A DNA stretch of 64,000 bases from Candidatus Gastranaerophilales bacterium (GTDB lineage: Bacteria; Cyanobacteriota; Vampirovibrionia; Gastranaerophilales; Gastranaerophilaceae): contig CANQLJ010000002.1 of assembly GCA_947624685.1 (NCBI GenBank), positions 45,465-109,464 of the forward strand, written 5' to 3'. Position 1 is the stretch's first letter. Each line of letters starts with the position of its first letter. Below, in pieces: positions 38,646 through 48,854 of the stretch. A program made the translations under genes and the position numbers. Below the pieces are notes generated by a model. The model worked only from the letters and a program-made list of their open reading frames with translations. It did no database searches and was not told the DNA's origin.

Positions 38646-39344
38646 CTAGTATTGAGAATTAAGCGTAATCGGTTGAGTAAAATATATATTTATTTGGCTG
38701 TTGGAGGGAATTAAAACGTTATCTCCCTTATCAGCTACACCTTTAAGCAAACCAATCCCCGCGCCAAGTGCAGTACCATAAACTGCACCTTTTCCGACAG
38801 AACCCGACGATAATGCGCCCATTGCAGTACCCAAAGCAGCGCCAGAACCTGCACCGAGTGCAACATTTTTGGTGTAATCAACAGCTGCATCTTTTTTTGT
38901 TCCGCCTTTTAAAATCCCGGAATTATCTTCTGTCATAATATTTGCGTTAATCGGAATTGTTTGGTTATATGGAGTTGTAATTGTTGTAAATTTAACTTGA
39001 ACTTGAGCGTTTCTGTTAGCAAAACCAGCCTTTTTGTTTTGAACGATAACACCGTTTATGACGCTATCTTTAGGAGCAATTAAAGTTTCATTATAGATAA
39101 AATCATCAACCAAAATTGCTTTGATGCTTTGGCCCACAATTGCGCTTTGAGAATTAATTTCATCCGTTAATACGGCGCTTGTGGTGACACCGGATGGAAC
39201 ATATACGGCATACCCCGATAAATTTGATTCATCTTGAGCGCTAACGGGTGTTGAATAGTTAAAATTGCTCTTTGCAAAAGCGTTTAAAGAAAACATAAAG
39301 CTGACACTAAGAGCTAAAACCATTAATTTATTAATCTTTTTCAT
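38646..39344 (-). CDS. Secreted protein with glycine-zipper segment
   Basis: Signal peptide; GAGSGAALGTAMGALSSGSVGKGAVYGTALGAGIGLLKG. Confidence 0.6.
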   Translation of the reverse strand: MKKINKLMVLALSVSFMFSLNAFAKSNFNYSTPVSAQDESNLSGYAVYVPSGVTTSAVLTDEINSQSAIVGQSIKAILVDDFIYNETLIAPKDSVINGVIVQNKKAGFANRNAQVQVKFTTITTPYNQTIPINANIMTEDNSGILKGGTKKDAAVDYTKNVALGAGSGAALGTAMGALSSGSVGKGAVYGTALGAGIGLLKGVADKGDNVLIPSNSQINIYFTQPITLNSQY

Positions 39345-39432
39345 AAAAATTTCCCTCGCTTACATCCCACTATTTTATTTACTCTAATACAGTTAATTAT
39401 TCTAGCACAATAAAGTCAAATTATACAAATTT

Positions 39433-39984
39433 TTAATAATTTATATAATAATCTTCATCCAATTGCACAAAAACACTGTCTCTTTGGTTAATCCCGACGT
39501 GAGAGCCAAATTCATATTCGCCGCTCGGCACATACTGAAGCGCCCCTCCCCAAATGTTGCCATAGACTTTTCTCGGGTGAATGGTTCTGTTGTATGAAGC
39601 AGGATTAGTTAAATTCCCCCCTAAAACTTCGCTTGAATAAAAGATTATTCTACCGTTTAATTCATAGGCAATTTTTTCAATCGGGTCAATTATATTTGTG
39701 ATTTTTACTTTCATAGAAGCATTTACCCCTTGAACGGGTAAAGTTAATTCGCTTACGTAACCTTTAAAAATATCTCCTTTTTTGACGGCTTTTTTTTCTT
39801 GCACCCAAACATCCGCACTGGAAATAAAATATACAATTGAACCTGTTTCAAGTTCAGATGTGCTTATGGGTTTTTTTGTATAAACTTTTATTAGCGTCCC
39901 TTTTGGTAAATATGGGCTATATGCAAAAGCGAATATTTTTGTAAAAATTATTGTTAAAAATATTAATATTATTTTTTTTGTCAT
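39433..39984 (-). CDS. Secreted hypothetical protein, same general fold pattern as its neighbour
   Basis: Signal peptide MTKKIILIFLTIIFTKIFAFA; PKGTLIKVYTKKPISTSELETGSIVYF...KKGDIFKGYVSEL resembles the neighbour's ...KDSVINGVIVQNK pattern. Confidence 0.55.
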   Translation of the reverse strand: MTKKIILIFLTIIFTKIFAFAYSPYLPKGTLIKVYTKKPISTSELETGSIVYFISSADVWVQEKKAVKKGDIFKGYVSELTLPVQGVNASMKVKITNIIDPIEKIAYELNGRIIFYSSEVLGGNLTNPASYNRTIHPRKVYGNIWGGALQYVPSGEYEFGSHVGINQRDSVFVQLDEDYYINY

Positions 39985-39990
39985 AATTCA

Positions 39991-40018
39991 ATATTAATGG
40001 TTTTTTTAGTAATTTCAA
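39991..40018 (-). promoter_or_regulatory. Predicted promoter of the 39984 gene (leaderless)
   Basis: Minus strand TTGAAA (40018-40013), 16 nt, TAATAT (39996-39991), 6 nt, ATG (39984). Confidence 0.5.
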
Positions 40019-40037
40019 CTGATAAATATATGAATTT

Positions 40038-40066
40038 TTGAACTTTTTTAAAAAATAATTTAAAAT
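40038..40066 (+). promoter_or_regulatory. Predicted promoter of the 40074 AsmA-like gene (leaderless)
   Basis: TTGAAC (40038-40043), 17 nt, TAAAAT (40061-40066), 7 nt, ATG (40074). Confidence 0.55.
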
Positions 40067-40073
40067 CAAAAAT

Positions 40074-43000
40074 ATGCAAAAGTTTTTTTCAAAACTGAAT
40101 AAGCCCCTGCTGTTAAAAATCTTTTTAAGCTTAATAATACTGATTTTTCTTATTTTTATAGTTTTTATTTTATGGCTTAAATATTTTATTTCCTATAATT
40201 CAATAGAAAAAAATCTTGAAAAATTAACCAATCTTAATATCGAATTTATCGAACCTCAAACCGATTTTGACTATAGATTCAACTTAAATTTAAAAGCAAA
40301 AAACATAAATATTTATTCTAAAGACAAATCAAAAAAATTCGCAAGCTTAAATGATACACACATCGCCCTTAAGCCGATTGGGCTTTTGTTTAAAAAAGCC
40401 TATATAAAAAACTTCGACTCAAAAAATATCGAAATTGCGCTTTGTCGAAACGAAAAAGGCGAAATTGACATACAAAAAGAAATAAACACAGATTTTATTG
40501 AAAATCTTCAAAAAAAGCATTTTTTATTAACAAAGCTCAATTCAAAAATCGATAATTTTAATTTCACATTCAATGATAACTATAAAATCAAAAACCAAAT
40601 AAACCTTAATTTAAAAGACGGCTATGTAAAAATATCAAAAAAAGATAAAATATTTCTTTTTAAACAACAAGGTTTAATTACGACAAATATCTTAAATGAT
40701 ACTCAAAGCGCAAGCTTGGATATTTTAATTAATTCCAAATACCCCTTTAATCATATAAACACAAAAGACATTAGAGCAAAAATGAACATAGATAATGTCA
40801 ATCTTTTTATTTTTAATGATTTGGCAAAAAAATATATATCAAATGACATTAATATGTTGAGCGGAAATTTGGATTTAAAATTAGACGTCGAAAATGATGA
40901 CAATAAAATTTCTTCGAATATCCAAAACCTGTCTTTAAAACTAAATGACGGAAAAATAATAACCCCTTATAAAAAAGATATTGACATGAATATGGATTTT
41001 GATATTGATAAAGATAAAATCGAAATTAATGATTTAAAAATCCTATCCAATGACTTGGATGTTTCTTCAAAAGGCCAAATAACAAAATATTTAAGCAAAA
41101 ATCCCTATTTTGACATAAATTCTAAAATTACAAAAACTCAAATAAATAATTTCACTTATCTTATCCCCGATAATGCAATTTTTTATCGAAAAAAGGGTAT
41201 TCCGACGTTAAAGAAAGCAAATTTTTTCGCAACGGCTGACGGGACGGTTAATCTGAAATATTCTCCTTTGGATATGGAAGGAAACCTCAAAATATCAAAT
41301 ATCTATATTCCAAACTACCCCAAGCCCTATAGCCAAAATGACGTTAATTTAACCTTCATGCACAATAAGATGAGGGTTTATACAAGAGTTTACACTCCAA
41401 AAAATGAATATGTTTTAATAGACGGTATTTCTAATTTAGATGACTCGCTTTGGGGAAAATATCTTGTTAAATCGACATCTAAAATTGACCTTGCTTTTGC
41501 AAGATTATACCTTGTTCCGATTCAACAGATAATAGGTTTTAATATTGGCCCCGTCCCGATTATGGATATAAAAGGATACGGAAAAATTGATATAAAAACC
41601 CAAGGTACAATTAATGATGCTCAAATATTCGGGTTTTTTGAAGCAACTGACGCTCAAGCGCGCCTTGAAGGGTTAGATGGAATATTGAAAAACGGAAGTT
41701 GTAAAATCACTTTTGATGACAGAAAAATCATCTTTAATTTCCTTAAAGGAAAATTAAATGACGCTGATTTTAATTTAAAAGGCAATGTCACAACTAAAGG
41801 CGAAGCGGATTTAGATATTTTAATTAACGGAGCAAAAACATCCGACATCTTAAAAATATTTAATAACAGCGAAATTACAAAGCCTTATATTAATTTAACA
41901 AAAAATATTAAATCCGCTTCGGGTTTAATGGAGCTTGAGCTCAAATTATCGGGGCTCATTAATGATTATGAAAATAAAGAGTTTTTAAATAATCTTTCGC
42001 CTTTGGGAAGGATGATTTTAAAAGATAATAAAATCGTTTTAAACAATAATATCGACTTAAATAAAATATCGGCCATATTTAATTTCGGGCCCGTTCAAAA
42101 ATTTGAAGGCACAATTAATTTAAACGAATCAAAATTCAATGTTTTATTAAATTCTAAAACTCCTTTGAATAAAATTTCAAAAGGAGAAGATTTTTTAGTC
42201 GATTGTGAAATAAAATCATCAAAAATAAATTCAAATGACATTCTGCAAAAGCTCAAACAGGCTGATTTTTCAAGCCAATTACAAAAAAGAATATTGGATG
42301 AATTGCAAAATTATAATTTCTATTCAAAATTAAATCTTAAATCTCAAGGCAAAATTTCGCTTAATGACTTAAATATCAAAAACTTTAAAAATCAAGGCTA
42401 TTTAATCGGCTTAAACAGCGCTCAAACAAGCAAAGTCAATTTCTTAGACGGTATTATAAAATTTGAAAATGATAAAGTAACATTTAATAATTTTAAATTT
42501 AAACTTGATTCAATGGGGCTTGTTAATATCAAGGGCTCTTTAAATAATGTGTTGAGCTTAAAACCGTTGGGGGATTTGAATATATATCTTGAAAAAATAA
42601 TGCTTGATGACGTTAAAAAAATATTTCCGAAAATAAATATTGAAAACTGTTTGGTTAATAACGGCTCGATTATTTTTAAGGGTGATGATATAAAATTAAA
42701 TTCAATCAGTTTAAATTATGATTCGATGCCACTTTTTTTAAACGTAAAAGCAAAAGATATATATGATAAAAAAGACTTTGAAGCCGATTTTTCAACGATA
42801 GTTAATGAAACATCGAGCGATAATATAATTAACCCATATTTGACAACACCTCTTAAAATCAAAGGTGAACTGCCTCTGAAAGGTTCTTTTAGCGGAAATA
42901 GCGAAGATTATGCGATTGATTTTAGCGCAACAATACCCAAAAACTCTGACATCTCATTTATGGGAGCAAATATATCAGACACAAACTATAAAAGAGAACT

Positions 43001-44456
43001 TCAAGGGAATATAGAAGTCAAAGGCAATGTCGCTTCCATTAAAAACATAAAATTAATTAAATTCATCACAAACCAAAACAAAAAAACATACCCCATAATC
43101 TGCCTAAAGATTATGGGAAACATCATTCAAAGGCAAAGTGAATTTTTCTATGATAATTTAAAAATTTCGACAAATTCGATGATTAATGTTCGGATTTTGA
43201 ATTTGATATTTAAAAAATCGATTTTGAAACAGGGCAATTTCGATTGCAACATTAGTTTAAACGGAAACGTCAAAATCCCCAAAATCATTGGAAAAATTGA
43301 CCTCTATGACCTCGATATTCCTCTTTATAATACACAAATTAATAATATCAAAGTTGCAATATCAAATAATTTTATAGATAGTGAAATTTTAGCCAAAAAC
43401 AACTCTCAAAGCGACATCAAAATCAATCTGCACGCCAAAAACAAGCTTGACATTCCTTATGTCATTAATGATATAAAAATATCTTCAAATAAAATAATTG
43501 TTCAAGATATTTTAAAAAGTATCGAAAAACAAGAATCCAAAACAGATATTGAAAAAAGACAAGAAATAGTTATTAAACCCAATGATTTAATAATTCACAA
43601 GGGCGCATATAATTTTAAAGATGTAGAGTATGAAAAAATTCGGGCTCAAAATCTTTTGGGTGATTTTTCATATAAAAACGGCATAATTGATTTAAACGAT
43701 GCACAATTAAATATCGCAAAAGGAAAAATTAACGCAAAAGGAAAATATAATATAAAATCATCCAAACTTGAACTGGATGCGGATATGAAAGATTGCGATT
43801 CTAATATTTTGGCAGAGACTTTTTTGAATTTGAAAAATCAAATACACGGAAAAATAGACGGCAAAATCACGCTATCCACCAAGGGATTAAGTTATGTTGA
43901 GAGCATAAAAAATATTAAATCAAACATTACTTTTACGATTAATGACGGAAAAATGCCGAAATTAGGGTCTTTGGAATATTTCTTAAGAGCGGGAAATTTA
44001 ATTAAAAACGGAATCTTGGGGTTATCCATAAATAATGTTATCGAAGTTTTGACTCCTTATAAAACGGGGGAATTTGAACAAATTCAAGGAAACCTTGTGT
44101 TGGAAAAAGGCGCTATAAAAGACCTTGATATATTTTCTAAGGGGAAAAATTTGAGCTTGTTTTTGGATGGAAATTATTTGATATTGGATAATTTAGCCGA
44201 TATTGAAATATACGGAAAACTCTCTCAAAATATCTCCAACGCGCTTGGCGCTTTAGGAAATGCTTCGATTAATCAATTTATTGAAATTATAACAACTCAA
44301 AAGAAAAACAAAAACCAACAAGACGAAATTTTAAAACAATATTTGGATAAAATCCCCCCGATTGAGGGAGATAACGAAAATGCAAGATATTTCAAGGTTA
44401 AAGTCCATGGCGACATCAACAAAGAAAACTTCATTCGAAGCTTCAACTGGTTATAA
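40074..44456 (+). CDS. AsmA-like bridge-type protein (1460 aa)
   Basis: N-terminal TM; long beta-repeat region; C-terminal FTINDGKMPKLGSLEYFLRAGNLIKNGILGLSINN...EFEQIQGNLVLEKGAIKDLDIFSKGKNLSLFLDGNY. Confidence 0.75.
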   Translation: MQKFFSKLNKPLLLKIFLSLIILIFLIFIVFILWLKYFISYNSIEKNLEKLTNLNIEFIEPQTDFDYRFNLNLKAKNINIYSKDKSKKFASLNDTHIALKPIGLLFKKAYIKNFDSKNIEIALCRNEKGEIDIQKEINTDFIENLQKKHFLLTKLNSKIDNFNFTFNDNYKIKNQINLNLKDGYVKISKKDKIFLFKQQGLITTNILNDTQSASLDILINSKYPFNHINTKDIRAKMNIDNVNLFIFNDLAKKYISNDINMLSGNLDLKLDVENDDNKISSNIQNLSLKLNDGKIITPYKKDIDMNMDFDIDKDKIEINDLKILSNDLDVSSKGQITKYLSKNPYFDINSKITKTQINNFTYLIPDNAIFYRKKGIPTLKKANFFATADGTVNLKYSPLDMEGNLKISNIYIPNYPKPYSQNDVNLTFMHNKMRVYTRVYTPKNEYVLIDGISNLDDSLWGKYLVKSTSKIDLAFARLYLVPIQQIIGFNIGPVPIMDIKGYGKIDIKTQGTINDAQIFGFFEATDAQARLEGLDGILKNGSCKITFDDRKIIFNFLKGKLNDADFNLKGNVTTKGEADLDILINGAKTSDILKIFNNSEITKPYINLTKNIKSASGLMELELKLSGLINDYENKEFLNNLSPLGRMILKDNKIVLNNNIDLNKISAIFNFGPVQKFEGTINLNESKFNVLLNSKTPLNKISKGEDFLVDCEIKSSKINSNDILQKLKQADFSSQLQKRILDELQNYNFYSKLNLKSQGKISLNDLNIKNFKNQGYLIGLNSAQTSKVNFLDGIIKFENDKVTFNNFKFKLDSMGLVNIKGSLNNVLSLKPLGDLNIYLEKIMLDDVKKIFPKINIENCLVNNGSIIFKGDDIKLNSISLNYDSMPLFLNVKAKDIYDKKDFEADFSTIVNETSSDNIINPYLTTPLKIKGELPLKGSFSGNSEDYAIDFSATIPKNSDISFMGANISDTNYKRELQGNIEVKGNVASIKNIKLIKFITNQNKKTYPIICLKIMGNIIQRQSEFFYDNLKISTNSMINVRILNLIFKKSILKQGNFDCNISLNGNVKIPKIIGKIDLYDLDIPLYNTQINNIKVAISNNFIDSEILAKNNSQSDIKINLHAKNKLDIPYVINDIKISSNKIIVQDILKSIEKQESKTDIEKRQEIVIKPNDLIIHKGAYNFKDVEYEKIRAQNLLGDFSYKNGIIDLNDAQLNIAKGKINAKGKYNIKSSKLELDADMKDCDSNILAETFLNLKNQIHGKIDGKITLSTKGLSYVESIKNIKSNITFTINDGKMPKLGSLEYFLRAGNLIKNGILGLSINNVIEVLTPYKTGEFEQIQGNLVLEKGAIKDLDIFSKGKNLSLFLDGNYLILDNLADIEIYGKLSQNISNALGALGNASINQFIEIITTQKKNKNQQDEILKQYLDKIPPIEGDNENARYFKVKVHGDINKENFIRSFNWL

Positions 44457-44468
44457 TTTTGTAACAAT

Positions 44469-44497
44469 TTAACCCGAATGTATTTTTTTATTATAAT
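44469..44497 (+). promoter_or_regulatory. Predicted promoter of the GH13 gene (leaderless)
   Basis: TTAACC (44469-44474), 17 nt, TATAAT (44492-44497), 6 nt, ATG (44504). Confidence 0.55.
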
Positions 44498-44503
44498 TTT
44501 TCT

Positions 44504-46576
44504 ATGGAAAGAGTTTTTGTTTTAATTTTCGCTTCATTTATATTTTTAAGCTTTTCTTGCCCTGCTTTGGCAGATGTTGTTTCAAGTGAAATTCAACAGG
44601 AAGAAACATCCCAAACTCAACAAAACGAAATTAATAACGTAATTCAAAAAGACATTTCAAAAGAAATCCAAAAAGAAATAAAAGACGCTATTGTTGAAAT
44701 CTACGGAAAAGAACAATCTCAGGAAATTTATAATAATGTCATATCTCAAGCTAAAAGCGCAATTACAAATAGGCCGAAAGAATTAATTGAACAAGACCTG
44801 AATCGAAAAAACGATTGGTATAAAGATGAAATAATCTATATGTTTTATGTCGATCAGTTTGGAGTTGTGTCCGATGAAAAGAAAAATAAATTCTCTGACA
44901 CTAAAACAATGTTTGATTATCTTGAAGACCTTGGGGTCACAACTTTATATATGCTTCCTTTTGCGGATAGCGAAATGAAAGACGCGGGGTTTGATGTTAA
45001 AAACCCAAAAAACGTCCGGCTCGATTTAGGCGGAATGATTGAATTTAAGGATTTTATTAAAGACGCTAAAAAAAGAAACTTTAAAATTAAAGCCGACCTT
45101 GTCTTGAACCATTTCTCCGATAGCCACGAATGGTTTAAAAAGCTTGAAGAGGGCGATGAAAGCTATCTTGATTATTTTATATATAAAGATAAAATGCCCG
45201 AATTCAGAAAATATCAGGATGAAAAATTGGGAACCGTTATAGAATACTTGGAAGATGATGGGACAATATCAAAAAGAAGATTGATTTTCCCCGAAAACAC
45301 GCAAACACACTATCGAAAAGTCAGCGTTAACAACAAAGACTATTACCTTTATCACACGTTTTATCCTTTTCAATTGGATATAAACTGGCAAAATCCCAAA
45401 GTTTTATATTATGTTTTAGATACTATATCATATTGGGCAAACTTGGGTGTTGATATTTTTAGGCTGGATGCCATTCCCTATTTATCAAAAGACAAAGGAA
45501 CAAACGCCGAAAACCAACCCAAAACCCACGCAATCGTGAAGCTTTTAAGCAACTACATCCAATTAAGCGCTCCCTCAAGCGTGATTCAAGTTGAAGCATG
45601 CCAGCAGCCAAAAGACATCATTCATTACTTCGGGAAAGAAAGAGAAGTCACTCTTAATATTAATAATGTCGAAAAACCGCTAAAGAGAACTTCTCAAGCA
45701 CAAATTGCATATCATTTTCCATATATGAGCGCAATTTGGGCAAGCCTTGTTACGGAAGACAAAAAATATTTTATTGAAGCTTATAAAAAAACTCCCTCTA
45801 TTCCAAAAAGCTCTGTTTGGGCGCTGTTTTTAAGGCTCCATGATGAATTGACGCTCGAGATGGTGAGCCCCGAGGTTCGAGAAATCATTTTTGATAACCT
45901 TGTTGATAAAGGTCTGAGCTTTAGAAAAGGTTTTGGAGTGTCGGGAAGGCTTGCTAATTTTTTGGATAAAAACCCCAATCGAATCGAAAGCGCTTTTGCG
46001 ATACTGTTGTCGCTTCCGGGAGTGCCTATTATATACTATGGAGATGAAGTGGGTGTTGCTAATAACTTTGAAAATGCTAAAAAATCAGCGCTTTTAAGGC
46101 AAAATAAAAACAAAAAAGAAAAGAATTTTCTTTTATCTGCTTTTGATTCAAGAGACATAAATCGGGGAAACGTTCCAAAGAAGCTCTTTTACGGCTCGAC
46201 AAAAGGATACTACGAATTTAACAGCAAAGTTTATAAAAAAGTTAAAAACTTAATCAGCATAAGAAAAAACTATTCCTGTCTTATCAGAGGTGATTTTGAA
46301 ATATTAAAAACCGAATCAAAAAGCAATTTTTCATACATCAGAAAAGATAAACAAAACAAAATTCTTGTAATAAATAATCTTTCAAAAGACAAGTTAATTG
46401 CGCAAATTACTCTACCCACCGATGTCATTTTAAAAAATAAAGGACACATAACGAGTCTTAAAAATTTAATCAATGATGATAACGTAAAAGTAAATATATC
46501 GTTGCAAAACCATACCATGCACTTAAGGCTGTCGCCATATCAGACGCTTTGGCTTGAATTACGGGAGGAAAAATAA
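44504..46576 (+). CDS. Secreted alpha-amylase family (GH13) protein
   Basis: Signal peptide; KADLVLNHFSDSHEWF, VDIFRLDAIPYL, SSVIQVEACQQP, RLHDELTLE, LPGVPIIYYGDEVGVANN. Confidence 0.88.
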   Translation: MERVFVLIFASFIFLSFSCPALADVVSSEIQQEETSQTQQNEINNVIQKDISKEIQKEIKDAIVEIYGKEQSQEIYNNVISQAKSAITNRPKELIEQDLNRKNDWYKDEIIYMFYVDQFGVVSDEKKNKFSDTKTMFDYLEDLGVTTLYMLPFADSEMKDAGFDVKNPKNVRLDLGGMIEFKDFIKDAKKRNFKIKADLVLNHFSDSHEWFKKLEEGDESYLDYFIYKDKMPEFRKYQDEKLGTVIEYLEDDGTISKRRLIFPENTQTHYRKVSVNNKDYYLYHTFYPFQLDINWQNPKVLYYVLDTISYWANLGVDIFRLDAIPYLSKDKGTNAENQPKTHAIVKLLSNYIQLSAPSSVIQVEACQQPKDIIHYFGKEREVTLNINNVEKPLKRTSQAQIAYHFPYMSAIWASLVTEDKKYFIEAYKKTPSIPKSSVWALFLRLHDELTLEMVSPEVREIIFDNLVDKGLSFRKGFGVSGRLANFLDKNPNRIESAFAILLSLPGVPIIYYGDEVGVANNFENAKKSALLRQNKNKKEKNFLLSAFDSRDINRGNVPKKLFYGSTKGYYEFNSKVYKKVKNLISIRKNYSCLIRGDFEILKTESKSNFSYIRKDKQNKILVINNLSKDKLIAQITLPTDVILKNKGHITSLKNLINDDNVKVNISLQNHTMHLRLSPYQTLWLELREEK

Positions 46577-47685
46577 TGGAGCAAAATTTGCAGCTTAAAA
46601 AAACAAAAATTCTAAATTATATTAATGTCTTTAGAGGCTTAGCGATTTTATTAATCATTATGGGCCATACGATGCAATTTGGAGAACCTCAAAGTTTAAC
46701 CAGAAACATCGTCTGCGAAATTTTTTGCGGAGGTACGGCGCTATTTATCTTTATTTCAGGGTTTTTATTTCAGCATTTATCCTATAAATATGAATTTAAA
46801 AATTATATGAAAAAGAAATGGACAAATGTCATTATGCCCTATCTTTTTTGCGCAATTCCGGGGCTATATTTCTGCTTTTATTATCCCGTTGAATATAAAA
46901 ACCCTTTTTTAGGGCTTGATTGGTATATCCAAATTCCGCTTCATATCTCAATCGGGCGGGTGATGAATGTTCCAACGTGGTTTATTCCAATGATAGTTAT
47001 ATTTTTTCTTTTTTCCTATATATTTTTAAAACTTGAAAAAAAGGATATTTTATATAAGCTTTTACCAATATTGTTTCTAATCACAATTTTTCTTCCCCGG
47101 GGAACGGCGGAAATTGAAGATACCATTGGTTTAACTTATCTTGGAAAATATTTAGTTTATGTAAAATATATTTTATCTAATTTTATACATTTTATTTCAC
47201 TGTATGTTTTTGGGATGTATTGCTCTAAAAATAAAAATATAATTGATAAATTCTATCAAAAAAGGTGGCTGCTTTTTATTTTGATGATTGCATTAAGCGC
47301 ATTTGATATATATCTTGCCCAAAAATACAATAGCGCAAATTACACTTTATCTAAAACGATTCTGACAATGTATTTATTAGGGTATTTAAAACATTACGAT
47401 GAATTTATAATTTCGCACAAAAAAACCAACAAAACCCTTGATTTTATTGCAAAATATTCTTTTGGGATATTTTTTATCCACTGGTACTGGTTTTTTATCT
47501 ATAAACAATTTATCGCTTTCAATTTAGATTTACCGATGTTTCCAAGCCTTTTTGTCACAATAATAAATGTGACTATAAGATTTTTAGCTGTCACTATACT
47601 ATCTGTTTCAACATTATTTATAATTAAATCAATTATTTTAAAAATCAAAAAAGACGCAAATACAAGACAATTTATTGGGGTTTAG
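46576..47685 (+). CDS. Acyltransferase family 3 membrane protein
   Basis: NYINVFRGLAILLIIMGHTMQFG...GTALFIFISGFLF; multi-TM; starts in a TAATG overlap with the GH13 stop codon. Confidence 0.85.
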   Translation: MEQNLQLKKTKILNYINVFRGLAILLIIMGHTMQFGEPQSLTRNIVCEIFCGGTALFIFISGFLFQHLSYKYEFKNYMKKKWTNVIMPYLFCAIPGLYFCFYYPVEYKNPFLGLDWYIQIPLHISIGRVMNVPTWFIPMIVIFFLFSYIFLKLEKKDILYKLLPILFLITIFLPRGTAEIEDTIGLTYLGKYLVYVKYILSNFIHFISLYVFGMYCSKNKNIIDKFYQKRWLLFILMIALSAFDIYLAQKYNSANYTLSKTILTMYLLGYLKHYDEFIISHKKTNKTLDFIAKYSFGIFFIHWYWFFIYKQFIAFNLDLPMFPSLFVTIINVTIRFLAVTILSVSTLFIIKSIILKIKKDANTRQFIGV

Positions 47686-47696
47686 ATTTATTTTTT

Positions 47697-47735
47697 TTAA
47701 AGGGGCGGGATAATAATAACTCCCGCCCCTTTTTA
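47697..47735. terminator. Strong bidirectional rho-independent terminator
   Basis: AAAGGGGCGGGA - TAATAATAAC - TCCCGCCCCTTT: 12-bp perfect GC-rich stem between convergent genes, with T/A tracts on both sides. Confidence 0.93.
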
Positions 47736-47746
47736 CTTAAAATCTT

Positions 47747-48781
47747 TTAGAATTGTTTTAAAAACCTAACGTCATTGTTGAAAAATAATCTTATATCATC
47801 AATTGCATATTTGAGCATCGTGAGCCTTTCAACTCCCATACCGAATGCAAAACCGCTATAGATATCAGGATTAATTTCTACTCCTTTTAATACATTAGGA
47901 TCAACCATGCCTGCACCTAATATCTCAAGCCAGCCGGTACCGGAGCATGTGGGGCAGCCTTCGCCCTTGCACATTATACATTGAACGTCTATTTCAACGG
48001 AAGGTTCGGTAAATGGGAAATAGCTGCTTCTAAATCTTGTCGGGCGAGATGAACCAAAATATAGTCTTATAAATTCATTTAAAACGCCTTTTAATTGTGC
48101 CATAGTGACACCTTTATCGACATACAAGCCTTCTATTTGGTGAAAAAGGTTATTTTTTCTTGCGCTCACCGCTTCGTTTCTATAGACTCTGCCCGGGGAA
48201 ATGATTTTAATAGGCGGTTTAGAATTCATCATTTGTCTAACTTGAGCGTTTGATGTTTGGCTTCTTAAAATAACATTTGACGCATTTTCGCAATAAAAGG
48301 TATCCTGCATATCCTTTGCAGGGTGTTCTTTTGGAAAATTCAACAAATCGAAATTATATTTTTCAACTTCAACTTCGGGCGAATATTGAGGCTTAATCAA
48401 TGAAAAGCCGAGGTGTTCAAATATTGTTGTAATTTCATTAATTGTTTGAGTTAAAGGATGAACATGTCCCGTCGGGATATAATCACCATCCAGCGTTACA
48501 TCTATTTTTTCTTTTTTTAATTTTTCATCGAGCTCTTTTTTATAGAAAAAGTCATTTTTTTTATTTACCAGCTCATTTAATTCATTTGAAATTTTATTTA
48601 AAAGTGCGCCGATAATTGGCTTTTGTTCATTAGGAAGGTCTTTTAGGCCCTTTTTTAAATTATTAAATTCGCTGTTTCTTGATAAATATTTATTTTTAAC
48701 ATTTTCAAGAGATTTTAAATCACAGCAAGCTTCAAGTTCACTTAAAAAAGCTTTTTTAATTTCGTTAATCTTATTTTCCAT
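47747..48781 (-). CDS. pheS: Phenylalanyl-tRNA synthetase alpha subunit
   Basis: GHVHPLTQTINEITTIFEHLGF, DTFYCENASNVILRSQTSNAQVR, FHQIEGLYVDKGVTMAQLKG, FAFGMGVERLTMLKY. Confidence 0.95.
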   Translation of the reverse strand: MENKINEIKKAFLSELEACCDLKSLENVKNKYLSRNSEFNNLKKGLKDLPNEQKPIIGALLNKISNELNELVNKKNDFFYKKELDEKLKKEKIDVTLDGDYIPTGHVHPLTQTINEITTIFEHLGFSLIKPQYSPEVEVEKYNFDLLNFPKEHPAKDMQDTFYCENASNVILRSQTSNAQVRQMMNSKPPIKIISPGRVYRNEAVSARKNNLFHQIEGLYVDKGVTMAQLKGVLNEFIRLYFGSSRPTRFRSSYFPFTEPSVEIDVQCIMCKGEGCPTCSGTGWLEILGAGMVDPNVLKGVEINPDIYSGFAFGMGVERLTMLKYAIDDIRLFFNNDVRFLKQF

Positions 48782-48854
48782 ACAATTTCTCGCTTATAAT
48801 TTGTTTCACATTTAATAATAGCTTAAACAAAAAATTTATACTATAATATTTGCC

